From Sulfuricurvum sp. (GTDB lineage Bacteria; Campylobacterota; Campylobacteria; Campylobacterales; Sulfurimonadaceae): a DNA stretch of 21,187 bases. The position numbers and the translations under genes were made by a program. This document shows, piece after piece, positions 7,383 to 14,162 of the stretch (the stretch's first letter is position 1; each line of letters opens with the position of its first letter). The notes beneath the pieces were generated by a model. It saw nothing but the letters and a program-made list of their open reading frames with translations. It did not search any database and was not told where the DNA came from. The stretch is taken from positions 1 to 21,187 of the forward strand of contig DZBC01000010.1 of NCBI GenBank assembly GCA_022729835.1. The letters are read 5' to 3'.

Positions 7383-8032
7383 CGCCACTGCACATATGCT
7401 ATTGGCATCGCTTTAGTATGATCCTCGGGAAGATCGTTCAGTGTGGGCACGCCGTTTATAAATCGCTGTACAAAGAACGGCTTGTGATAGCCCTTTACAT
7501 GTAAGGCGTACGCCATCGCTTCGAGTGTCTCATGGCGCATCAGTGCACCGTGAAAAGTGGTGCGCACTTCAAAATCAATCATAGACGATTGTAAGAGTTC
7601 AAAGCTCTCCCAAAACAGCGCTTCCTTTCCGCCGCCGCACACCTGCTGCATTTGAGATTGGGGTGCTTTAAAATCAAGAGCGCAGTAGTCGATAAGATCT
7701 TCTTTCAGCAAGGCGCGTAGCACATCGGGACGCATGGCATTGGTATCGATCTTGACGCAGTAACCCAGCGCTTTGATGGTACGCACAAAGGTGACGAGCT
7801 TGGGGTGCAGGGTGCATTCACCGCCGCTGAGTACCACGCCCTCAAGTAGCCCCTGACGCCGTTGCAAAAAAAAGAGGGCTTCATGCACGCTAATGCGCCC
7901 TTCACCAAAAACAATATCAGAGTTGTAACAATACCCACAGCGCAGGTTGCACCCCGCAAACCAGAAGATGGCAGCGGGGAGACCCGGATAATCAAGCAGT
8001 GTGAAGGGGGTGATGTCGTAAAGTGCGTTCAT
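7379..8032 (-). CDS. nrdG: anaerobic ribonucleotide reductase activating protein (radical SAM)
   Basis: 217 residues from ATG 8032 (MNALYDITPFTLLDYPG). The opening and the radical-SAM motif CNLRCGYC (C28, C32, C35) match the NrdG2/COG1180 group of glycyl-radical activases; SGGECTLHP and DFKAP are further family landmarks. It would use a 4Fe-4S cluster and S-adenosylmethionine to place the radical on the NrdD glycine. The frame is open upstream to a GTG at 8110, but the homologous N-terminus begins at the chosen ATG. That start lies inside the small glycyl-radical reading frame, giving a 41-base overlap and no good Shine-Dalgarno, so translational coupling is likely. The gene ends tail to tail with the DUF59 gene. 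Confidence 0.85.
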   Translation of the reverse strand: MNALYDITPFTLLDYPGLPAAIFWFAGCNLRCGYCYNSDIVFGEGRISVHEALFFLQRRQGLLEGVVLSGGECTLHPKLVTFVRTIKALGYCVKIDTNAMRPDVLRALLKEDLIDYCALDFKAPQSQMQQVCGGGKEALFWESFELLQSSMIDFEVRTTFHGALMRHETLEAMAYALHVKGYHKPFFVQRFINGVPTLNDLPEDHTKAMPIAYVQWR

Positions 8033-8150
8033 CGAAATAGCGGCGTTCGCGGTGCTCTTGTTTCTTGCCAATGTTGAAACTCTCGACGGGTCGATGATAA
8101 CCCATGACACGGGTATAGACGATACACTTGGTACGTTCTTTGGTCTTCAT
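7992..8150 (-). CDS. separately encoded glycyl-radical domain of class III ribonucleotide reductase
   Basis: A 52-residue reading frame between nrdD and nrdG. It contains TRVMGYHRPVESFNIGKK followed by QEHRERRYF. This is the C-terminal glycyl-radical loop that NrdD proteins normally carry right after the zinc ribbon; the radical glycine is predicted at G17. The upstream nrdD stops just after its zinc ribbon and lacks this loop, so the small protein should complete the enzyme. ATG 8150 overlaps the nrdD stop as ATGA, with AAGAGG 4 bases upstream, indicating independent but coupled translation. The remaining C-terminus (DERTLRHHPLHTA) overlaps the nrdG start. Alternatives are a programmed -1 frameshift at the ATGA or a sequencing error. 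It resembles in concept the GrcA/YfiD spare glycyl-radical domain of pyruvate formate-lyase. Confidence 0.8.
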   Translation of the reverse strand: MKTKERTKCIVYTRVMGYHRPVESFNIGKKQEHRERRYFDERTLRHHPLHTA

Positions 8151-10240
8151 GAAGCCTCTTCTTGTGTTGAAATCAGCGCGTCGCAGTGGGGGCAGTATTC
8201 GTGCTCTCCGCTGAGATAGCCGTGGATCGGGCAGATCGAAAAAAGCGGCGTGAGGGTAATGTAGGGCAGACTAAAGCGCGTCAGTACATTGCGCACCATG
8301 CGGCGGCACGCCTCGGCGGAGCTGAGGCGCTCATTCATGTACAGATGTAGCACCGTTCCGCCGGTGTAGCGGCACTGCAGCGCATCTTGCAGCTCCAGCG
8401 CATCAAAGGGATCGTCGGTGAAGCCAACAGGAAGTTGCGAGCTGTTGGTGTAGTAGATGTTCTCTCCTTCTCCCGCTTGTATGATGTAGGGATAGCGCTT
8501 TTTATCCTCTTTGGCAAAGCGATAGGTCGTCCCCTCTGCCGGGGTGGCTTCGAGATTGTAAAGGTTGCCGCTCTCTTCTTGAAACAAGCGTATACGTTCG
8601 CGCATTAGGTCAAGTAACCGCAGGCAAAAGTCGATGCCCCAAGGGGTGGAGAGATCCTCACGATCTAGGGTGAAGTTGCGCACCATCTCGTTCATGCCGT
8701 TGACACCGATGGTAGAGAAGTGGTTGTTGAAGTTTTTGAGGTAGCGCGCGGTGTAGGGGTAGAGTCCGCGGTTAAAAAGATCGCCCACGAAGCGGCGTTT
8801 TTTCTCCAGAATGAAATAGCCAAGGCGCATCTGCGCTTCGAGCGCGTCGATGAGTGCTGATTCATCGCCCGCATAGAGGTAGCCCAGACGCGCCATGTTG
8901 ATTGTGACAACGCCGATGCTGCCGGTCATCTCGGCACTTCCAAAAAGTCCGTTGCCCCGACGCAGCAACTCGCGCAAATCAAGTTGGAGCCGACAGCACA
9001 TACTGCGCACGGCTCCTGGCTGATAGGCATTTGGATTGGGAATGCGCACGCCTAATGCATCACTCATATACTGACTACCGATAAAATTTTGAAAGTAGCT
9101 TGAGCCGATCTTGGCCGTATTTTCAAAGAGCAGATCGGTATTGGGGCCATACCAATCAAACGACTCCGTAATATTGACCGTAGGAATGGGAAAGGTAAAG
9201 GGTGAACCCATGCTGTCTCCCTCCGTCATCACCTCATAGTACGCACGATTAATGAGTGCCATTTCGGGCTCAAAGTGGCCGTAGGTCATCGCTTTTGGGG
9301 AGCTGGCACCGCGCGCTTGGGCTTTGGCGATCAAAGAAGTATTCTCTTCGTAGCGCTCAAAGAGGTGGCGGTCGTTACATGTAGGGGTCTGTAGCTTTAG
9401 ATCTTCGGGCACACTCCAATCGATGGTGATGTTGGTAAAGGGCGACTGACCCCAGCGGGCAGGAACATTGAGGTTGTAGACAAAGCTGCGTACCGCTTTT
9501 TTGACCTCGTCAAACGTAAGATCATCAACAAAGACATAAGGGGCAAGATAGGTATCAAAAGAGCTAAAAGCTTGCGCTCCCGCCCACTCTGATTGTAAGA
9601 TGCCCAAAAAGTTAGCCATTTGTCCCAGTGCTTCGCGGAAGTGGCGCGGTGCCCTACTTTCGACGCGACCGCGTACCCCGTTGAAGCCTTCATTGAGCAG
9701 TGCTCTGAGGCTCCAGCCCGCACAGTAACCGCTTAGACAGTCCAGATCGTGAATGTGCAGCGCTCCGCTGCGGTGCGCCGCGCCCTCTTCGGATGAGAAG
9801 ACCGAATCGAGCCAGAAATTGGCGATCACCTTTCCGGCGAGGTTGTTGATAAGTCCGGCGTTTGAATAGCCGGTATTGGCGTTGGCGTTGATGCGCCAGT
9901 CGGTTTTGGTGATGTACTCCTCTACGCTTTGGGTGGCGTTGACAAAGGTGGTGCCGCCTTCAAGCTGTGCGTCTCGCTGAAGCTTGTGTAAAAATCGATA
10001 CGTGATAAAAGACTTCATCACCTTAAACGCCCCCGCTTCATGCAACGTCTCTTCGATGGTGTCTTGAATCGCTTCGACCTCATAGCGGCCTTCGTGTTCG
10101 ATTCGCTCTAAGACACGGTGCAGCACGGCTGCATCAAAGAGGCTCGATTCACTAAGGTACGCTTTGCGGATGGCGTCTGCAATTTTGTAGGGATGATAGA
10201 GCTCTTTGGAGCCGTCGCGTTTGATCACGAAGCGCTGCAT
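8147..10240 (-). CDS. nrdD: anaerobic ribonucleoside-triphosphate reductase, catalytic part without glycyl-radical loop
   Basis: 697 residues from ATG 10240. An N-terminal ATP-cone begins MQRFVIKRDGSKELYHPYKI, and the barrel follows with SMCCRL (Cys codons at 8993-8998, candidate thiyl cysteine), NGLFGSAEMTGSIGVV and GVNGMNEMV. The C-terminus carries the zinc-ribbon ligands SICPIHGYLSGEHEYCPHC and then stops. It reduces ribonucleotides to deoxyribonucleotides under anoxia. The required glycyl-radical segment is absent here and is encoded by the next small frame, a split that is unusual for NrdD. Upstream in-frame codons to 10282 exist, but the predicted -10 element lies at 10272-10277, so the start must be downstream; AAAGGT precedes ATG 10240. 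Expression is probably FNR-dependent. Confidence 0.92.
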   Translation of the reverse strand: MQRFVIKRDGSKELYHPYKIADAIRKAYLSESSLFDAAVLHRVLERIEHEGRYEVEAIQDTIEETLHEAGAFKVMKSFITYRFLHKLQRDAQLEGGTTFVNATQSVEEYITKTDWRINANANTGYSNAGLINNLAGKVIANFWLDSVFSSEEGAAHRSGALHIHDLDCLSGYCAGWSLRALLNEGFNGVRGRVESRAPRHFREALGQMANFLGILQSEWAGAQAFSSFDTYLAPYVFVDDLTFDEVKKAVRSFVYNLNVPARWGQSPFTNITIDWSVPEDLKLQTPTCNDRHLFERYEENTSLIAKAQARGASSPKAMTYGHFEPEMALINRAYYEVMTEGDSMGSPFTFPIPTVNITESFDWYGPNTDLLFENTAKIGSSYFQNFIGSQYMSDALGVRIPNPNAYQPGAVRSMCCRLQLDLRELLRRGNGLFGSAEMTGSIGVVTINMARLGYLYAGDESALIDALEAQMRLGYFILEKKRRFVGDLFNRGLYPYTARYLKNFNNHFSTIGVNGMNEMVRNFTLDREDLSTPWGIDFCLRLLDLMRERIRLFQEESGNLYNLEATPAEGTTYRFAKEDKKRYPYIIQAGEGENIYYTNSSQLPVGFTDDPFDALELQDALQCRYTGGTVLHLYMNERLSSAEACRRMVRNVLTRFSLPYITLTPLFSICPIHGYLSGEHEYCPHCDALISTQEEAS

Positions 10241-10271
10241 CAGGCGACCTTTACAAGTAACGTTGAGTTGT

Positions 10272-10277
10272 ATTGTA
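10272..10277 (-). promoter_or_regulatory. -10 element of the nrdD promoter
   Basis: TACAAT on the minus strand, 32 bases (centre to centre) from the FNR-type box at 10300-10313. It fixes the nrdD start downstream, at 10240. Confidence 0.55.
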
Positions 10278-10299
10278 GACAAAGGAGTGCGCCAGAGTC

Positions 10300-10313
10300 T
10301 TGACTTTTGTCAA
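10300..10313. promoter_or_regulatory. FNR/Crp-type operator for nrdD
   Basis: TTGACTTTTGTCAA is a perfect TTGAC-N4-GTCAA repeat. It overlaps the stop codon of the preceding sensor gene, so nrdD has its own promoter although it follows in the same direction without a terminator. Confidence 0.7.
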
Positions 10314-11227
10314 AGCCTCGCTTCACTCTTTGCATGGCGCAAATTCTGTGCATTTTGAAGATTTTGCTTGAGTTTGTTGAGATGTCTGGCGCTTTGGTGA
10401 AGCTCTTCGCTGAGCTGGAGCATCATATCTTCGCTCTGCTCTAGCAACGCGTCGCTCTCGGGTGAAGCGCCTAGAGATTGTGTAGCGAAGAGTTCGCTTT
10501 TTTCTATCGCTTCGGTGGCACTTTGGAGCGTCTCTGCGACGTTTTGCATGAAATACTCTATATGAGCGCAGGCTATGTCAAGTTCATTGCCCTTGATTTT
10601 GCCTACCGATCTTTGACCGCTGATCTGCTGTGAGTGGGCAATAAACTGATTGAAGTTCTTCTGAATTTCCAGCACCAGCCTTGCCATGTAGAGAATGACG
10701 GCAAATGAAAGAATGGCCAAAACAATCTGAATGCGCGAAGCCAAAATCCGCTTCTCCATGATGTGACGTTCATACTGTGTCACCGCGCTGTCCATGAGTG
10801 AGAGTGTTTGTATGCCGCGATCATAGATCACTTTTAGGTCATATAGGTTGTTTTCACCAAGCAGATAGCGATCAATAAGCGTGCGCATAGCACTCCAGTT
10901 CTCTCCTACTGCCGCCATGGTTTGCTGTATCTGCTCATTGGAAAAACTTTGATGTTTTGAGGCCACTTCCTTGAGGTAGTCGTAGTTGCGGTCAAACTCG
11001 TCTCGTGCCTCTTGCAGCCGCTCAAACGCCCCCTCTTCGTTAACGAGAAGACGGTGCAGTTCCAGTACGGTACGCTGGGAGAGCATACGCTGTTTGCCCG
11101 CAACATTGATGATTTTGGCATCTAGTTTTTGATCGATATTAAGCCAAATATTGACCGCAATGATCAGCACAAGATTGAGCGACAAAATACCGACAATCCA
11201 TCGGACTTTGGTGGAAATAGAGTTCAT
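10310..11227 (-). CDS. membrane sensor with PilJ/NarX-like periplasmic domain, no output domain
   Basis: 305 residues. A transmembrane segment (about 9-28) is followed directly by INVAGKQRMLSQRTVLELHR. This is the P-box-like motif of PilJ-type sensor domains, which in NarX/NarQ contacts nitrate or nitrite. About 110 helical periplasmic residues lead to a second membrane segment (about 166-187). The 120-residue cytoplasmic tail is helical and Q/E/L-rich (NELDIACAHIEYFMQNVAETLQ). It has no histidine kinase, GGDEF or chemotaxis signalling hairpin, so signalling must go through a partner. The start overlaps the stop of the Crp/Fnr gene as ATGA, making that regulator the leading candidate partner. 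The ligand is likely nitrate or nitrite by analogy only. Confidence 0.75.
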   Translation of the reverse strand: MNSISTKVRWIVGILSLNLVLIIAVNIWLNIDQKLDAKIINVAGKQRMLSQRTVLELHRLLVNEEGAFERLQEARDEFDRNYDYLKEVASKHQSFSNEQIQQTMAAVGENWSAMRTLIDRYLLGENNLYDLKVIYDRGIQTLSLMDSAVTQYERHIMEKRILASRIQIVLAILSFAVILYMARLVLEIQKNFNQFIAHSQQISGQRSVGKIKGNELDIACAHIEYFMQNVAETLQSATEAIEKSELFATQSLGASPESDALLEQSEDMMLQLSEELHQSARHLNKLKQNLQNAQNLRHAKSEARL

Positions 11228-11883
11228 GATAGCCCCTCTTTGAAATAGCGTGTCAGTTCACCCGGACGCAACAACACCATTTTGTGTTCGTGCTCCTCAA
11301 TCAACCCTTTGCGTATAAATTTGGCCAAAACCCTCGAGAGCGTCGCGGGCTGGATGTTGAGTCGATAGGAGATCTCTTGCTTTTTGAGACTGTTGAAGAG
11401 TTCCAGATGATCGTGCAACATTTTAGCAACTTTGGCGGTTACGTCGAAGATCATCCCCATATTGACCGTGCACTCTACGAGTTGTTTTTGATCGGCAAGA
11501 ATGTTTACGAGGTTGATTAGGAGCGTGATGTCACTTCGCACACATGATTTAAAAAGGTGTAGATCAAAAGAGACCACTTCACTAGGAGCTATGAATTCGA
11601 TGTTGCTGTAACAACTGATGGTCTCACAATCTAGTGAGCCGATGTTGGTCAGAAGTGACTCATCTTGGAGCGCGTAGAGAAACACTTCGTTGTCAAAGCG
11701 ATCAACTTTGTAGAACTTTGCTTCGCCGCTAAGCAGAAAGTAGACGCGGCTTAAATCGTCCTCTTCGTAGGCCAATATTTCAGACATACCATAACGCTTA
11801 AAGCGCGCACTCTCTTCAAGCGCACGGGTAGCGTCAGGGTTGGCATCTTTGAAAAAACGCAATACATGTAAGGGTGTAGGCAT
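11224..11883 (-). CDS. Crp/Fnr-family transcription regulator
   Basis: 219 residues from ATG 11883, with GAAGGA 6 bases upstream. The N-terminal beta-roll (YGMSEILAYEEDDLSRVYFLLSGEAK) is a cNMP-binding-type sensor domain. A dimerisation helix follows, then a helix-turn-helix with KKQEISYRLNIQPATLSRVL. The N-terminal cysteine cluster of classical FNR is missing; four cysteines occur instead at 86, 91, 114 and 138, so O2 sensing by an FNR-like 4Fe-4S cluster is not supported. The recognition helix keeps S183 and R184 of the FNR E-x-x-S-R motif but has Ala where FNR has Glu. Signal may be NO, nitrate or redox state, as proposed for Nss/DNR-type regulators. An FNR-type box in front suggests autoregulation. 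It is translationally coupled to the PilJ-like sensor. Confidence 0.87.
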   Translation of the reverse strand: MPTPLHVLRFFKDANPDATRALEESARFKRYGMSEILAYEEDDLSRVYFLLSGEAKFYKVDRFDNEVFLYALQDESLLTNIGSLDCETISCYSNIEFIAPSEVVSFDLHLFKSCVRSDITLLINLVNILADQKQLVECTVNMGMIFDVTAKVAKMLHDHLELFNSLKKQEISYRLNIQPATLSRVLAKFIRKGLIEEHEHKMVLLRPGELTRYFKEGLS

Positions 11884-11912
11884 ATTGATCCTTCCGCTTT
11901 TATGGTACGACT

Positions 11913-11918
11913 ATTGTA
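11913..11918 (-). promoter_or_regulatory. -10 element of the crp-like gene
   Basis: TACAAT on the minus strand, 31 bases (centre to centre) from the FNR-type box at 11940-11953. Confidence 0.5.
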
Positions 11919-11939
11919 CCTTTTGGGCGGAAAAATATT

Positions 11940-11953
11940 TTGACGCAGGTCAA
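11940..11953. promoter_or_regulatory. FNR/Crp-type operator for the crp-like gene
   Basis: TTGACGCAGGTCAA is a perfect TTGAC-N4-GTCAA repeat in the gap between the PAS gene and the regulator gene. It implies that the regulator controls itself or answers to a second family member. Confidence 0.7.
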
Positions 11954-11966
11954 TTATTCTAAGGAT

Positions 11967-12524
11967 TCAGACTTCGGCTGTTTTAGCCGCCAGACGATCA
12001 ATAAGCACACCAATGCTGCATCCCTCAATGCCGGCACGCTGTGTCAATGTCTCATAGGAGTGCTTTGAGAGATAAGTACATAAACGAATAAGTTGCTCTT
12101 GGGTAGTGCGCAAGGTGTCGTAGCGCTCTTGCATGGTAGTCGCTTGTTCTTGTGTAATCGGTGTGCGAAGCGATTTGTACTCGACGAGCACGCCCTCTTT
12201 GTAGACGCCAGAAATTTCCGCATAGACCCAGTAGTAGCCGCTGTCTTTACGCAGATTTTTGACATAACCACTCCACGCACCTTTTTGGTGCAAGGTCTCC
12301 CACAAAGAGGCAAAGACGGATGCGGGCATATCGGGGTGGCGTACGATGTTGTGTGGTTTGCCGATCAACTCTTCTACGTCATAACCCGAAATGGCGGCAA
12401 ACGTTTCATTGGCGTAAGTGATGATACCGTGTAGATCAGTACGTGATACGATCAGTTCATTGGCAGGAACTGGCGTCTGTATAAACGGGGCAAAACTGCC
12501 CCCCTCAAGGATAAAACGCGCCAT
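11967..12524 (-). CDS. PAS-domain protein, CetB/Aer-like energy-taxis sensor
   Basis: 185 residues from ATG 12524, whose A overlaps the napD stop (TGATG); the longer upstream frame lies inside napD. One PAS domain spans about residues 22-125. It contains NETFAAISGYDVEELIGK and the motif KPHNIVRHPDMP, typical of the FAD-binding PAS domains of Aer and CetB; the tryptophan in KGAWSGYVKNLRKDSGYYW also fits. The tail (about 126-185) is helical, with no kinase or transducer module. In Campylobacter, CetB passes redox information to a separate membrane transducer, CetA, and this protein could work likewise. Coupling to napD suggests that taxis or signalling senses redox state during nitrate respiration. 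No CetA partner is visible in the window. Confidence 0.75.
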   Translation of the reverse strand: MARFILEGGSFAPFIQTPVPANELIVSRTDLHGIITYANETFAAISGYDVEELIGKPHNIVRHPDMPASVFASLWETLHQKGAWSGYVKNLRKDSGYYWVYAEISGVYKEGVLVEYKSLRTPITQEQATTMQERYDTLRTTQEQLIRLCTYLSKHSYETLTQRAGIEGCSIGVLIDRLAAKTAEV

Positions 12525-12874
12525 CAGAACTTCTTTTTGAGATCGCCGTGGTAGGCAATATCTTTGACATCTATCCCTTCTGCGTTGAGCCACTGCGGAA
12601 TCGCGGTGCCCTCTATCTCGAGCTTATCGCGCTGTGAATTGAGCTCATCTTCGGTGTAGGCAAAATGCATATCAGCGGCAACCACATGGGCAAAGGTCTG
12701 AATAGCGGTGAGTTTTTTAATCTCCTCCTCTACCCCTTCGCCCTCAATGGTAACGATAATACGCCCTTTTTCGTCATGAAAATGGTAATCACATAGTTCA
12801 CTTTGCTTGAGCGATTCCACCACTTCATCAAGATAGGCGGGCGTGGTTTGTACCACAATGCTTGAAATATTCAC
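12524..12874 (-). CDS. napD: NapD, chaperone for NapA maturation
   Basis: 116 residues, starting at a GTG (12874) with AAGGAG 5 bases upstream. The N-terminal ferredoxin-like core (MNISSIVVQTTPAYLDEVVESL, then GRIIVTIEGEGVEEEIKKL, then VVAADMHFAY) is the NapD fold. NapD binds the Tat signal peptide of NapA and holds it until the molybdenum cofactor is inserted. It is the last nap gene, as is usual for Campylobacterota. Here, however, it is separated from napL by a porin gene, and its stop codon is fused to the start of a PAS-protein gene. The C-terminal 30 residues (EIEGTAIPQWLNAEGIDVKD) extend past the core, as in relatives. Confidence 0.87.
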   Translation of the reverse strand: MNISSIVVQTTPAYLDEVVESLKQSELCDYHFHDEKGRIIVTIEGEGVEEEIKKLTAIQTFAHVVAADMHFAYTEDELNSQRDKLEIEGTAIPQWLNAEGIDVKDIAYHGDLKKKF

Positions 12875-12901
12875 ACTAACTCCTTGCGACGCATTAGCGC
12901 C

Positions 12902-14146
12902 TTAAAATTGATAATCGAGCTGAACCCAACCGACGGTTTTATCTTTGGCGACCAATGCGATGCTTTCATCCCCAGCACTGAAAAAAGCCCCTTTGAGCAA
13001 GACGCCAAGTCCCTTGATGGCACTAATCTTGCTCCCGTAACTGACATCGATCTCACTGCCTAAATCCTCTTCGCCGCTTTGGGCGCTGAAGCTATGATAG
13101 ACAAGCGCCAGATTGCCCAGCGTTTTATCATTATAGCCCGCCATCACATTGCTATCGATCAACCCGTTGGCGTTATTTGATCCTAGAAAAACATCGGCCC
13201 AACCGTTGAACTTATGCAGGGTTGCCAGCGGAGTCATAAAGCCATTGTTTACATCATCACCCGCTTCGCCCAGCACCTCATAGCCCACTCCTAGTGTTAA
13301 GGCGTTGTAGCTTGCCGCAAGCTCAAGATTGAGATAGGTGGCATCGGCTTTTACATCCTCGACACGGTATTCCAGCGAAGGATCGCTTTGCATCGCGTAC
13401 TCGGCGCGGTAGTTGAGTGAGAGCTCAGGAGTGGCTTTGACTTTGCCGTGCAGCGCTGCGCCATAGGTGTCGCTGATGGAGCCGAGCATATAGCTGTAGG
13501 CACTTAGCGTGACTTGAGGGACGATTTTATAAGAGAGATTGACCAGTGCGCTTGAGGTTTCGGTCGCTCTATCTGCTAAGACGTACTTTTTAACCGGATT
13601 GATCCCAAAGACATAGGCCGCGACGATATTGAGCGGTTCGAGTGGATTAGAGATGAGCGCTACCGCATCAAAGCTCTGTGGCATTTGGCGCCAATCTACA
13701 GAACCTATAAAACGCTGATTATCAAGATTGACAATCTGGCGGCCCGCCTTTATGATCGTCTTGGCCGGCAGTTTGATTGCCATGTAGCCCTGTGTTAGAC
13801 GCGCTTGGTCGGGATCAACGATGGCGTCGTATTCGGTACGGCCATTGGCAGTGGAGAAGTAGTCGTCATAGCCAAAATTGTTGACAGAAACACCTTCAAG
13901 CCCAAAGCCTAACATAGAACTTCCCGCGACGGAGTTGGCTACAACCCCCAAGCGGGTACGCGCCGTGAAGGCACTGCCCGCGTCTTTGTCGTTATCGGCT
14001 ACGTCAGCGTTTTCATAGCGTAGGCGCACTTGTCCGTCAAATTTTAGGTCGTCAAAAAGGTTGATGCCTCCTGCAGATTCATCGGCAAAGAGAGCGCTAC
14101 TTAAGCTAAGGGCAGCTACGGTTGAGAGCAAGTATACTTTTTTCAT
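12902..14146 (-). CDS. outer membrane porin, alginate-export/porin-like, inside the nap operon
   Basis: 414 residues from ATG 14146 (MKKVYLLSTVAALSLSSALFADE), a clear Sec signal peptide with an ALFA cleavage site; AAGGA precedes the start. The mature part alternates beta-strand-like segments and ends with YQF, the terminal aromatic typical of outer membrane barrels. GRQIVNLDNQRFIGSVDWRQ followed by FDAVAL matches the alginate-export porin family pattern. It sits between napL and napD, 16 bases from the former and 27 from the latter, all on one strand. In canonical napAGHBFLD clusters napL is directly followed by napD. The context suggests a channel that lets nitrate in or nitrite out of the periplasm where NapA works; this is inference. 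Confidence 0.8.
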   Translation of the reverse strand: MKKVYLLSTVAALSLSSALFADESAGGINLFDDLKFDGQVRLRYENADVADNDKDAGSAFTARTRLGVVANSVAGSSMLGFGLEGVSVNNFGYDDYFSTANGRTEYDAIVDPDQARLTQGYMAIKLPAKTIIKAGRQIVNLDNQRFIGSVDWRQMPQSFDAVALISNPLEPLNIVAAYVFGINPVKKYVLADRATETSSALVNLSYKIVPQVTLSAYSYMLGSISDTYGAALHGKVKATPELSLNYRAEYAMQSDPSLEYRVEDVKADATYLNLELAASYNALTLGVGYEVLGEAGDDVNNGFMTPLATLHKFNGWADVFLGSNNANGLIDSNVMAGYNDKTLGNLALVYHSFSAQSGEEDLGSEIDVSYGSKISAIKGLGVLLKGAFFSAGDESIALVAKDKTVGWVQLDYQF

Positions 14147-14162
14147 GGGTAAGGTTCCTTTT

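Noticed and set aside
8147..10282. Longer nrdD start at 10282
   Set aside because: The predicted -10 element at 10272-10277 lies inside that extension, and the ATP-cone begins at ATG 10240 with a ribosome binding site.
11224..11883. Calling the regulator a true oxygen-sensing FNR
   Set aside because: The N-terminal cysteine cluster is absent, and its cysteines at 86, 91, 114 and 138 do not follow the FNR pattern.
11975..11989. CGGCT/AGCCG hairpin at the end of the PAS gene
   Set aside because: Only five base pairs, inside coding sequence and without a following T-run; not a convincing terminator.
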